A stretch of 64,000 nucleotides of DNA, from positions 408,528 to 472,527 of the forward strand of contig JADJVA010000006.1 in assembly GCA_016716765.1 (NCBI GenBank). The letters run 5' to 3'. Shown piece after piece: positions 46,340 to 54,694 of the stretch; position 1 is the stretch's first letter; every line of letters begins with the position of its first letter. Origin of the DNA: Bdellovibrionales bacterium. Lineage in GTDB: Bacteria; Bdellovibrionota; Bdellovibrionia; Bdellovibrionales; UBA1609. Under the pieces are notes generated by a model. That model had not been told where the DNA came from, did no database searches, and saw only the letters and a list, made by a program, of their open reading frames with translations. The translations under genes and the position numbers were made by a program.

Positions 46340-47692
46340 ATGGAATCTAGGATAAGGGGCTTACAATTTCACTGGCGAGAGGGAAAGCATTTTGATGCTC
46401 TCAGGGCACAGCTTTATGACAAAAAGAATCGGAAAACAATGTGGATTAGTGCTAAGACCCATGAAGTTTTAAAACAGATCAACGATTACTTAAGGCATAA
46501 GAAATTAAGTCAGAGTGGTGCCATCAGCGATCCACACTTCATAGCTTTAAAAGAAAAATTTGCAGAGGATATAAAAAAGCAATTTGGTCTAGAGTCATAT
46601 TTGGCTAAAAAACGAGTTGAGTTAAAAACCAAAGAGTTTGATTTTGGAGTTTTTCTCGATTTGTTTTTTAAGCAAAAATCACAAACTACTGCTGTGGCCA
46701 ATTCGTACTTGAGCTGGCTTAATTTTTTCTGGATGCCACTTTTGAGAGAAAAATATGGTTGCGAGCATCCAAGTCAGTTCATCAATTTTGAAGGATTTAT
46801 TGAGGATGATATTCGCCAAGCCAAAACAAAACTTGGAAAGCCTTATTCGCCACATACTTATTCGGGCTTAACTTCGGCATTCAATGAGTTCATGAAGTTT
46901 TTGAAAAAGAAGAAAGTCATCAACCCTGAAGAATTTTTTCTTGTTTATGTTGAGACCGATACTTTAGAGCAAGAGAAGCGAGGCAAAACAGTCAGCAATC
47001 GTGGCAAGGACTATTATAAATCCGAAGAAATTTATGAGATAAAGAAAAAAATTGATTTGACTTATCCAGTGAGTGGCAAGCTCTCGGATTCTGAATTAAA
47101 AGAAAATAAAAAATGGAAGTTGCGAGCCTATGCGATTTTGCTTGGTTGCTGTATGGGCCTGCGACGAGGAAATATAGTCGGCCTTAAAGCTGAAGATTTG
47201 CACCCAGAAAATCAAGTGCCTTATCTGATCACGAGCGACAACATTGTCGTCGGTCACTCAAGGGCTGAAAAAGGAGCTTTGAAATTAGAAAACTCAACCA
47301 AAACTTTCAAGGGGCGAGTGGAGTTGCCATTCATCCAGCCTGATGTAGACATCTTGGTTGAGCTTGCAATGTACATTAAAGCCGAAGTTAAAAAGGGCTA
47401 CATCCTAACTGGTGGTAGCCAAACAGGGACGATTTTTCCTGATAGCTTTAATGCTTTTTGGAGAAAAATAGCTGAGCGAGCAAAATTCAGATATGTGCAT
47501 CCTCATGGCTTCAAGCATGGTTATGCAAGCCGAGGGGCTGTAAAACTTGGCGAATGGTACAACAACTCAGTTTATTTTTTGCACAGATGCTGTATGCACT
47601 CCAAATTTGAAACCACCCAGAATTATATTAAGAGCAGTGTTAAGGATGGCTTCATTGATGAGTTTAAGTTTTTAAAGAAAAAATCTAAATAG
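46340..47692 (+). CDS. Tyrosine recombinase (integrase) of the tRNA-Ala island
   Basis: The protein is 450 residues. An N-terminal arm-binding region and a SAM-like core-binding domain (VANSYLSWLNFFWMPLLREKYG) are followed by the catalytic domain: first Arg in GCCMGLRRGNIVGLKAEDL, HGFKH in place of the common HxxRH box, second His in CCMHSKFETTQNYI with the nucleophilic Tyr. The second catalytic Arg is replaced by Lys. It ends 120 bases from the 3' end of tRNA-Ala, the normal arrangement of an integrated element. Confidence 0.85.
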   Translation: MESRIRGLQFHWREGKHFDALRAQLYDKKNRKTMWISAKTHEVLKQINDYLRHKKLSQSGAISDPHFIALKEKFAEDIKKQFGLESYLAKKRVELKTKEFDFGVFLDLFFKQKSQTTAVANSYLSWLNFFWMPLLREKYGCEHPSQFINFEGFIEDDIRQAKTKLGKPYSPHTYSGLTSAFNEFMKFLKKKKVINPEEFFLVYVETDTLEQEKRGKTVSNRGKDYYKSEEIYEIKKKIDLTYPVSGKLSDSELKENKKWKLRAYAILLGCCMGLRRGNIVGLKAEDLHPENQVPYLITSDNIVVGHSRAEKGALKLENSTKTFKGRVELPFIQPDVDILVELAMYIKAEVKKGYILTGGSQTGTIFPDSFNAFWRKIAERAKFRYVHPHGFKHGYASRGAVKLGEWYNNSVYFLHRCCMHSKFETTQNYIKSSVKDGFIDEFKFLKKKSK

Positions 47693-47812
47693 ACTGATCG
47701 ACAAGAGCTTTTAGAATGTTGGCTTCGGGTCTTTGCTTTTTTCGCAAGCTGATTAAAAAATCTTTTTGTTCAAGCAAGTTGTGTGGACAGCGATATTCAT
47801 TCAAAAAAGAAA

Positions 47813-47888
47813 TGGTGGACCTGACAGGGATTGAACCTGCGACCTGATGACTGCCAGCCATCCGCTCTCCCAGCTGAGCTACAGGCCC
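47813..47888 (-). tRNA. tRNA-Ala(GGC)
   Basis: On the minus strand: acceptor GGGCCTG paired with CAGGTCC, D-arm GCTCAGCTGGGAGAGC, anticodon stem GATGG/TCATC with loop CTGGCAG (anticodon GGC), T-arm CGCAGGTTCAATCCCTG and encoded CCA at 47813-47815. All arms fold. It sits beside the integrase and is the likely attachment site of the island. Confidence 0.93.
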
Positions 47889-48009
47889 ATTTTGTCTTGA
47901 ATTGATACTTACCACTCTACCACTTTTCATTGCACCGATAATTCCTACCTAAAAAACCTTTATTACATTAGCCACTTACAAACGAGCCATTGGGAGACCT
48001 TAATAATGC

Positions 48010-48043
48010 CATGCTTCCGCTCTCCCAACTGAGCTACAGGCCC
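48010..48043 (-). pseudogene. Partial tRNA-Ala copy (5' third only)
   Basis: Reads GGGCCTGTAGCTCAGTTGG then GAGAGCG on the minus strand, nearly identical to the 5' end of the tRNA-Ala 155 bases away, but it loses similarity in the anticodon arm. It may be a leftover of an earlier integration or a duplication. Confidence 0.65.
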
Positions 48044-48198
48044 ACTTTTACAAATCTTCAAATTTACAATTCTTCAAAGAAATTATTGAGGATCATTTCT
48101 AGCTCTTCTGGCCAATGGTGGCAAGTAATAATTTTGTTGAAAAACTCAATACTTAGGGGATCTAATAGGACCTAAATGAATCTTGGGGAGGAGCCGAT

Positions 48199-48713
48199 AT
48201 GATAGATAGGACAGCGATTCTGAAGAAGTCTATGAGACTTATTGCCGTATTATTTGTTTGCCTTGCTAGTTGTTTGCAAGGGCAGGCGAAGAATCTGACG
48301 AACCGTCTTGGTGTTGGTTATGCCGATCAGTTGCGGAGGAGCTGCCCAGTCTTGCGGTAAGATATTACCCAAATCAGAATCTCGGTTTGTCTGCCTCACT
48401 TGGAGTCGATACTCATAAGGACAGTTCACGGTTTGGATTTATGGCACGAGTTCATCGGGTGATATTTATGGAAGACAATTTGAATTTTTACATGGGAGCC
48501 GGGGCGGGAATTTTGAGCGTTGAACTGGCAGGAGCAACCAACTCTGGATTTGAGGTCAGTGGATTTTTTGGTTCTGAATTTTTCCTTCCCGGATTGGATT
48601 CCTTGGCATTTATTTTTGAGGCTGGAGTTGGAGTCACTTCAATTTCGAGTGAAATTCGTTTTCGAACAATGGGGAATAGTCCAATCAAGGCAGGAATGGT
48701 CTTTTATTTTTAA
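48199..48713 (+). CDS. Small outer-membrane beta-barrel protein (frame broken)
   Basis: GGGGAGGAG lies upstream of the ATG. A signal peptide (LIAVLFVCLASCLQGQA) is followed by barrel strands (LGLSASLGVD, RFGFMARVHRVIF, LNFYMGAGAGILSVELAG, FEVSGFFGSEFFL) and a C-terminal aromatic (GMVFYF). The frame is lost near 48333-48336; one extra T gives GYADQFAEELPSLAVRYYP and a single protein of about 172 residues. Probably an OmpW/OmpA-like small barrel. Confidence 0.7.
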
Positions 48714-48738
48714 CTTGCAAAAAGATGAAGGGGAAGAA

Positions 48739-49122
48739 ATGTCAAAGCGTATCATTGAAACCAAGTCAGCGCCAGCGCCTGTGGGGCCTTACTCGCAAGC
48801 TGTTGAAATCGGAGATACTCTATATTGTTCGGGGCAAATTGCGATTGATCCGACGAATGGAGAGGTGTTAACCGGAGATGTCAAGACTCAGACAGAGAGA
48901 GTGATGAAAAACATAGAGGCCGTGTTAGCAGCGGCGAGTTTGAATTTTTCCAATGTGGTAAAAACCACAATTTATTTAATCAATATGGCCGATTTTGCCC
49001 AGGTGAACGAAGTCTACGGCAGGTATTTTAAATCCTCGCCGCCCGCCAGATCAACGGTGGCCGTATCAGGTTTGCCAAAGGGAGTCAGTGTGGAGATCGA
49101 AGTTCTGGCAAAAAGGTCCTGA
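48739..49122 (+). CDS. ridA: RidA family 2-iminobutanoate/2-iminopropanoate deaminase
   Basis: GAAGGGGAAG precedes the ATG at 48739. The protein is 127 residues of the YjgF/YER057c/UK114 fold with PVGPYSQAVEIGDTLYCSGQI, VMKNIEAVLAAA and the catalytic-arginine block PPARSTVAVSGLPKGVSVEIE. It hydrolyses reactive imines formed by PLP enzymes, protecting amino acid metabolism. Full length and intact. Confidence 0.94.
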   Translation: MSKRIIETKSAPAPVGPYSQAVEIGDTLYCSGQIAIDPTNGEVLTGDVKTQTERVMKNIEAVLAAASLNFSNVVKTTIYLINMADFAQVNEVYGRYFKSSPPARSTVAVSGLPKGVSVEIEVLAKRS

Positions 49123-49128
49123 GCGAGG

Positions 49129-49689
49129 GTGCGACTGCAAAGGGGAATTCTTTTTGCTGGTGTATTTATTTCTGGCTTAGGGGCCTGGGCCTTCTATGAA
49201 GAATCGCTCAAGATTTCTCGACAAACGGTGACCAGTTGGGAAGAGGATCACGCGGCGGATTGCGCAGTTGTCTTGACTGGGGGTGCCGGGCGTGTCCGCG
49301 AGGGTTTTGATCTTTTGGCTCATAAAAAAATTAAGAAATTGGTTATATCTGGGGTCTATCCTCATGCGACTCTGCGGGAGATTTTTCCTCAGTGGCCATA
49401 TTATGGCGTTCTGGACCAGCGGAATATCATTTTAGAAAAAAGATCTGGCACAACTTACGGGAATGCTCAGCAGAGCTTGCCATTGATCGAGGCTCTGCAT
49501 TGCAGGGACTTGATTTTAATTACCTCAAGAATTCATATGTATCGTTCTATGAGAATTTTTTCGTCTGTATTTCCGGAGTCTTTTCCAATTTATCCCCGGT
49601 CCATCGTGCAGGGTAGCTATGAGACGCCTTTTCCAGAACTAGCCATCGAGGTTTTTAAATCTCTTTTTTATTCGCTTTGGGCCTACTAA
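49129..49689 (+). CDS. YdcF/SanA-like DUF218 membrane protein
   Basis: GTG start six bases after ridA. One N-terminal membrane helix (GILFAGVFISGLGAWAFYE) is followed by a DUF218 domain: CAVVLTGGAGRVREGFDLL, KKLVISGVYPHATLREIF, ILEKRSGTTYGNAQQSLPLI and LILITSRIHMYRSMRIF. The family is implicated in envelope barrier function and vancomycin sensitivity (SanA) but the reaction is unknown. Confidence 0.8.
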   Translation: MRLQRGILFAGVFISGLGAWAFYEESLKISRQTVTSWEEDHAADCAVVLTGGAGRVREGFDLLAHKKIKKLVISGVYPHATLREIFPQWPYYGVLDQRNIILEKRSGTTYGNAQQSLPLIEALHCRDLILITSRIHMYRSMRIFSSVFPESFPIYPRSIVQGSYETPFPELAIEVFKSLFYSLWAY

Positions 49690-49790
49690 AGGCCAGCAGG
49701 CCTCATCTTTCTCAAAGTCCTGTTTAGTTGAGTTTTATCAAGCTCAAGGCAGAGGTCTCCGATTTGTAATTGGAACATTTGGAGAAGAGA

Positions 49791-50627
49791 ATGGCTCAAA
49801 TCGCAACCTATTTGGTTGGACAGATAGATTCACTCGGCGAGTGGTTTTTAAATATCGGCAAATACACTTTTAGAGTGTTCATCATGATCTATCTTGCCGT
49901 TCGTGCTGCCGTTTATGATCAAGCCCAAGGGATTCGAACAATCGTGAGCGTTATTTCTGCTCAGATCTATTTCACAGGAGTTCAGGCGCTTCCGCTCATT
50001 TCAGTTTTGGCTCTTGCCTCAGGTGGCATTGTTATCATGCAATCGAATATGCAGCTGAGTTTATTGGGTGGCAATGACATGATTGGAAACCTTCTCGTCA
50101 TTATTATCGTGAGGGAAATCTCACCTCTGTTAACTGCGCTCGTCGTGATTGCAAGAAGCGGAACGGCCGTTGCCTCTGAACTCGGAAACATGAAGGTTAA
50201 TAGAGAGACCGATGCCCTGGAAGTTATGGGGATCAATCCTCTCAGTTACATTGTCTTTCCTCGTCTCTTGGGTGGAATTTTAAGCGTTCTAGGACTATCT
50301 TTTTACTTTATTGTTGTTGCCCTTCTAGGCGGATTTTTAGTCACATCTCTTGTACATGATTTACCATTTATATTTTATTCGGAGTCCCTGGCGCAAGCAT
50401 TCACGGGGGAGGATGTCTTACTATTTTTGGCAAAAAACACGTTTAGTGGAGCGATCATTTTTGTTGTTTGTTGTTACCAGGGGATGCTGGTTCAGAGTGG
50501 TCCAGAGGAAGTTCCTCAGTTTACGACAAAAGCTGTTGTAAATAGCATAATTTATGTGACTGTTTTTAACTTGGGGACCACAACCTTATTTTATCTCAAT
50601 CAATTGAGAAAGTTGGGAGTGTTTTAA
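49791..50627 (+). CDS. mlaE: MlaE-family ABC transporter permease
   Basis: GGAGAAGAGA lies directly before the ATG. The MlaE fold has an amphipathic N-terminal helix and five membrane segments, with conserved EISPLLTALVVIARSGTAVASELGNMKVNRETDALEVMGI, the coupling helix of the family. MlaE and partners MlaF and MlaD move phospholipids between the membranes. The three genes follow in E-F-D order. Confidence 0.92.
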   Translation: MAQIATYLVGQIDSLGEWFLNIGKYTFRVFIMIYLAVRAAVYDQAQGIRTIVSVISAQIYFTGVQALPLISVLALASGGIVIMQSNMQLSLLGGNDMIGNLLVIIIVREISPLLTALVVIARSGTAVASELGNMKVNRETDALEVMGINPLSYIVFPRLLGGILSVLGLSFYFIVVALLGGFLVTSLVHDLPFIFYSESLAQAFTGEDVLLFLAKNTFSGAIIFVVCCYQGMLVQSGPEEVPQFTTKAVVNSIIYVTVFNLGTTTLFYLNQLRKLGVF

Positions 50628-50628
50628 T

Positions 50629-51369
50629 TTGGAGATCTCCAAAAGAATAGAAAGAATTTCTTTTGATGATTTGTCATTTTCGTTTGGTTCTTCGCACAAA
50701 CCTTTATTTATTGGGATGGATTTTGAGTTTCAAAAGGGCGAATCATATTGGATAAAGGGTGTTCCCGGAAGTGGAAAATCAACGCTTTTAAAATTGTTAG
50801 TTGGACTGGTTCAGGCAACTGCAGGCGATATGACGATAAATGGGGACGGTTTTCGACAGATGAGCTTTGAAGAATTTCTTCCCTACCGAAAGCAGATTGG
50901 GTACAGTTTTGACCTCGGAGGTCTCATCTCGAACTGCACTCTGTTCGATAACCTCATGTTGCCACTGACCTATCATCACTTTATGCCTCCCGAGGAGGCG
51001 AGATCATGGGTTCACCAATTGGCAGAAGAATTTGAAATATCTCCAGTATTACACTTGCGACCCAGTCGCGTTTCGGGAAGCAACAAGAAAGCAACAATAG
51101 TGGCTCGCTCTTTAGTGATGAAACCTAGAGTTTTGCTTCTGGACGATCCCACAACTGGAATATCGGGTTCAAGAGTATCAAAGTTGGCAGAAGTCATTCA
51201 TGATGGCAGAATGAACGGCCAAATTGATTTTGTTATTTTTGTATCGGAAGACATGCCTTTTGTGAGGAAAATTGCAACTCGCACAATTGAGATTAAGGAT
51301 CAACGAATTCATCAGACAGAAGCTGTGCAATCTGGATTCATTATTGTAGAAAAGAAGAGGGTCACGTGA
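50629..51369 (+). CDS. mlaF: MlaF-like ABC transporter ATPase with altered catalytic motifs
   Basis: TTG start one base after mlaE, with GGGAG nine bases upstream. Walker A is intact (GVPGSGKSTLLKLL). The Q-loop region YRKQIGYSFDLGGLISNCTLFDNLMLPL is MlaF-like. The signature LSGGQ is replaced by VSGSNKK, and Walker B reads VLLLDDPTTG with Asp where the catalytic Glu is expected. These changes suggest slow or altered ATP hydrolysis. It supplies energy for the transporter with MlaE. Confidence 0.85.
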   Translation: MEISKRIERISFDDLSFSFGSSHKPLFIGMDFEFQKGESYWIKGVPGSGKSTLLKLLVGLVQATAGDMTINGDGFRQMSFEEFLPYRKQIGYSFDLGGLISNCTLFDNLMLPLTYHHFMPPEEARSWVHQLAEEFEISPVLHLRPSRVSGSNKKATIVARSLVMKPRVLLLDDPTTGISGSRVSKLAEVIHDGRMNGQIDFVIFVSEDMPFVRKIATRTIEIKDQRIHQTEAVQSGFIIVEKKRVT

Positions 51370-52358
51370 TCGTTAAACTCACTCGGTACGAAAGGATGGC
51401 TGGTCTTTTTCTGGTAGGGGCTATCGTCGGGTCCATTGCTGTAACGATTGGTGTTGCCGCAAAAAAAGGATGGTTCTCAAGAAAGATCTATTACGAAACA
51501 AATTTGGATAATGCTGAGGGGATACATCCTGGCACGATGGTTCAAGTATCAGGTCTGCGGGCCGGAGAGGTGAGTGAAGTCGAGCTCCTAAGTAACGAGC
51601 AGGTGATGGTGAAATTTAGGGTTCTTGAGAAGTTTTCAATGCGTGTGAGAGGAGACAGCCGGATTCAGGTGGTAAGGCCCTTTTTGATTGGAGAGAAGGT
51701 GTTGGATTTGTCAGTTGGATCAGATGAATCTCCGGAAATCCATGAGGGAGGGCGCGTGCCGTCCCGTCCTTCCGTCGACTTGATGGATCTGGTTTCAGGA
51801 AAGAGAATGAACGAATTTCTAGGGGGCATAAGTGGCTTTGTTGAAAGCTTTCGAATTCTGAGTCGGGCTTTCGCTGATCCACGGAGATCAGAGGCCTTTG
51901 TTAATACAATGGATCGGATAGAGCCCCTTGTTGTCAATATGAATGCCATGTCACTTGGTGTAACAAAGATGACTCAGGCCCTCAATCGAGAGGGACGAAT
52001 GGAGCTAATGGCAGGAGGTTTGGCGGATTTGACCAACGAGCTCAAAGTAATTCTTCCCGATCTCACCAGAGAAGCACCTCAAATTGGAAAGCAATTGGGT
52101 CAGTTTGTGTCGAGCATGACTGTTCTGGCCAAAGAATTTGAGGTTCTTGCCCCGGCTCTTCGTGAGCTGGCGCCTGATCTTCCTCAAACAAGTCGGCGAG
52201 CAGTCGAAGCCTTAAATGAGGCTGTTGTTCTTTTGAAAGCCATGCAGAAATCCTTTTTTCTGCGTGGAAGTGTGAAAGAAGTCATCGAGGAGGAAAAGCA
52301 GAGGTCTCCCTCTTCAGATTCGGATTCAGATGTGAATTCCGGTTCCGGAAAGAAATAA
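51366..52358 (+). CDS. mlaD: MlaD/MCE-domain lipid-binding protein
   Basis: GTG start overlaps the mlaF stop (GTGA). One N-terminal membrane helix (MAGLFLVGAIVGSIAVTIGVAA) precedes an MCE domain (YETNLDNAEGIHPGTMVQVSGLRAGEVSEVELL...VMVKFRVLEKF) and a long helical C-terminal tail with a Ser/Asp-rich end. MCE proteins form a periplasmic hexameric ring that passes lipids to or from the permease. The tail is longer than in E. coli MlaD and resembles those that build a needle or bridge. Confidence 0.9.
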   Translation: MIVKLTRYERMAGLFLVGAIVGSIAVTIGVAAKKGWFSRKIYYETNLDNAEGIHPGTMVQVSGLRAGEVSEVELLSNEQVMVKFRVLEKFSMRVRGDSRIQVVRPFLIGEKVLDLSVGSDESPEIHEGGRVPSRPSVDLMDLVSGKRMNEFLGGISGFVESFRILSRAFADPRRSEAFVNTMDRIEPLVVNMNAMSLGVTKMTQALNREGRMELMAGGLADLTNELKVILPDLTREAPQIGKQLGQFVSSMTVLAKEFEVLAPALRELAPDLPQTSRRAVEALNEAVVLLKAMQKSFFLRGSVKEVIEEEKQRSPSSDSDSDVNSGSGKK

Positions 52359-52421
52359 ATTTAATTCATTTCACTGCTCATTGATTGAGTTTCTATCGAC
52401 ATCAGATATGATACGAACCCA

Positions 52422-53711
52422 ATGACGATTCAATTTTTCTTGCGATATTTATTTTCAAAGAGGGCAGGGGCGCTTATTAGGATCATTTCCTGGATATGTG
52501 TGTTTGGAATTGGTCTCGGGGTGATGTCCTTGATTGTCGTTTTGAGTGTTATGAATGGATTTAATGGAACGATACGAGATCGATTGCTCGCAGTGGATCC
52601 TCACTTGGTTGTTGGGTCGATTGTTTCCGAAAATAGAGATTCAACCGAGATTCGAAACTCCCTGGCTGAATTACAAAGTGAATTCGGGCAAATACGGAGC
52701 GTGGATACGGATTTGGTAGAAAGCCAAGATGTGATTTTGAAAACGCTCGATGGAACCTTTGGCGGTGCCATAGCCAAGGGGATGGATGTGGGCGACTTAC
52801 AAAATATCCTTGTTAGCGTTCAGAAAGTGGGCCAAAGACACAAGGGTCACTATGGAGAAGAGATAGAAGTCAGAGATTCAGAAGAGGGTGTAGGAGGGGT
52901 TAAAGAACTTGCTCGTCTGGGCCCGAAGGAAGTCATTTTGGGGGCTGATTTGGCTCGCTCTCTTCGGATTCTTGAAGGAGATCAGATCATGGTGATACCT
53001 CCTGAATCTTTGTTGAAGCCGAAAGGAGAAGCTCTAGTTTATGAAACAGTCACTGTAAAGGCTCTTCTCAATTCGCGAGTGGCCGACATAGACAGCAAAT
53101 TTATGTTTTATCACCTGGGACAGACTTTGGGACAATTCAAGAAGTCGGCGAGCAGAGAGATCAATCTTGAACTGCGTTTTAAAGATCCAGGCGATCATGT
53201 TCTTTATGAAGGTGACCTTCACAAGAGGGGATTTCGAACCTCCAATTGGATTGAGCGCAATGAGGCTCTTTTTTTCGCTCTAAAGATGGAGAAATTGGCG
53301 ATGACAATATTTCTTGCTTTGAGCGCATTGATTACCTGCTTTTCTATCATTACCGTTTTGGTTCTCTTGTTGACTCAAAAGCGACGTGATCTGGGTATCC
53401 TGATGGCTATGGGATTGAGTCAGACGAGAACGAGATGGATATTTACGCGTGTTGGTATGATTTTAAGTTTGACCGGAATGCTGAGTGGACTGGGTTTGGG
53501 TCTTGGTTTGTGTTGGGTGTTGGACAAATACCCCATCGATCTATTGCCTGATATCTACTATGATTCATCGATTCCAGTGCTCGTCACACGAGAATTGGTT
53601 TACTTTGTCATATTTGTTTCGGTGATCGTGGCTTTTGTCAGTTCTTATTTTCCCGCTCGGGCCAATACGGTAAAATGGCCCGCATTAGCACTCAGACGTG
53701 GAACCAAATAA
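52422..53711 (+). CDS. lolC: LolC/LolE-family lipoprotein-releasing permease
   Basis: The protein is 429 residues: N-terminal helix then GLGVMSLIVVLSVMNGFNGTIRDRLLAVDPHLVV, a periplasmic domain of about 220 residues, and a C-terminal FtsX-type triple-helix bundle (LSALITCFSIITVLVLLLTQKRRDLGILMAMGLS...PAR at the end). It extracts outer-membrane lipoproteins from the inner membrane with LolD. LolD is not in the window. The many lipoproteins encoded here would depend on it. Confidence 0.9.
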   Translation: MTIQFFLRYLFSKRAGALIRIISWICVFGIGLGVMSLIVVLSVMNGFNGTIRDRLLAVDPHLVVGSIVSENRDSTEIRNSLAELQSEFGQIRSVDTDLVESQDVILKTLDGTFGGAIAKGMDVGDLQNILVSVQKVGQRHKGHYGEEIEVRDSEEGVGGVKELARLGPKEVILGADLARSLRILEGDQIMVIPPESLLKPKGEALVYETVTVKALLNSRVADIDSKFMFYHLGQTLGQFKKSASREINLELRFKDPGDHVLYEGDLHKRGFRTSNWIERNEALFFALKMEKLAMTIFLALSALITCFSIITVLVLLLTQKRRDLGILMAMGLSQTRTRWIFTRVGMILSLTGMLSGLGLGLGLCWVLDKYPIDLLPDIYYDSSIPVLVTRELVYFVIFVSVIVAFVSSYFPARANTVKWPALALRRGTK

Positions 53712-53775
53712 CAGCTCTGAAACAACTTCTGGAGCACGTTATTGCCTTTAACGGAGACTCTTAAAAGTTGAGCTA

Positions 53776-54252
53776 CTACCCTGGACATGCAAAAAAATCG
53801 CCACCCAACTCTTTTATATTGTCCCATTTAATGGGGGTATTCTGAAATTTTTCCGGACACTCTTTGTCCATGGAGCATACGATCTCCTTTTCAATATTTT
53901 TACTAGAGTCAGTGAAATCTAAAACAATGTATGGAATTTTAATCTTGCAGGATATTCTGTCAGGTCCACTCTTGCCCTTCGGTAAAAGTGCAGCAATATA
54001 ACTCTCCTCTTCTATTCTTATTGATCCAATCCGTACACTATCAGCAAACTCGGACAAAACTTCTAGTGAGGGACAAGGATCCGACAGGTACCCCTTCAAC
54101 TCTTGCAATTGGTCGCGGGAGGATTCACTTTGAAGCACCATCTCGATGGACTTCGAGATTTGGGAAGCGTCAATGCATACGTAGGCCTGACTGCAAAGGG
54201 AGCCAGCGGTAAAAAAAACCAATACAATTAATCGATTTAGATTTTGAGTCAT
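53776..54252 (-). CDS. Exported protein of unknown function
   Basis: AAGGAG is placed before the ATG at 54252. Signal peptide (LIVLVFFTAGSLCSQA) then a 130-residue mature region with several cysteines (VCIDASQ, DPCPSLEV, ISCKIKI, VCSMDKECPEKF, FFACPG) that probably form disulfides. No domain recognised. A longer open frame upstream is not preceded by a ribosome site. Confidence 0.6.
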   Translation of the reverse strand: MTQNLNRLIVLVFFTAGSLCSQAYVCIDASQISKSIEMVLQSESSRDQLQELKGYLSDPCPSLEVLSEFADSVRIGSIRIEEESYIAALLPKGKSGPDRISCKIKIPYIVLDFTDSSKNIEKEIVCSMDKECPEKFQNTPIKWDNIKELGGDFFACPG

Positions 54253-54325
54253 GAATTTCTCCTTTTCGACCATTATATTAAAACATTTTAAACTAGCGAC
54301 GCAGGACGTCCTAATACGCAATGCA

Positions 54326-54682
54326 TTATTTAATGTCAAGCATTATATTTCGATCTGTCGTGGATGGTAGGGGGTCAACAGCGAACTTGGATTCAACAAA
54401 TGCATACAAGGGATCAAATGCCAGCTCCTGTATAATTCCATTTTCGAAAGTCATAAATATAATTGGGCTCTGGGAAAAGTTTTGTGATGAGTAGAGCTGC
54501 TCTTTTTGAGGCGGATTTTTATCGGGAATTTCAAGCAATGTCTGAAATGATGGGATGCTTGCTGGATCCAAGCCAGGAGTGATGATTTGTCGATTTTCTA
54601 TGTCTGCCAAGGCTTTTGCATTTTCGTAGCCCCCCGGCTTGAAAGATCCAAGGCTCGGTATTGGGCCAAACCCTGCAAGCAA
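54326..54682 (-). CDS. Hypothetical protein downstream of dapD (uncertain)
   Basis: Open frame of 118 residues beginning with TTG 12 bases after the dapD stop, with no clear ribosome site. Composition is protein-like (proline-rich N-terminus, SQSPIIFMTFENGIIQELAFDPLYAFVES). It may be the C-terminal part of a longer broken gene. Function unknown. Confidence 0.35.
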   Translation of the reverse strand: MLAGFGPIPSLGSFKPGGYENAKALADIENRQIITPGLDPASIPSFQTLLEIPDKNPPQKEQLYSSQNFSQSPIIFMTFENGIIQELAFDPLYAFVESKFAVDPLPSTTDRNIMLDIK

Positions 54683-54694
54683 GGCTTAGGGCTT

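Noticed and set aside
47685..47930. 81-residue minus-strand open frame
   Set aside because: It is the antisense reading through the tRNA-Ala gene and its flanks, a familiar false open frame.
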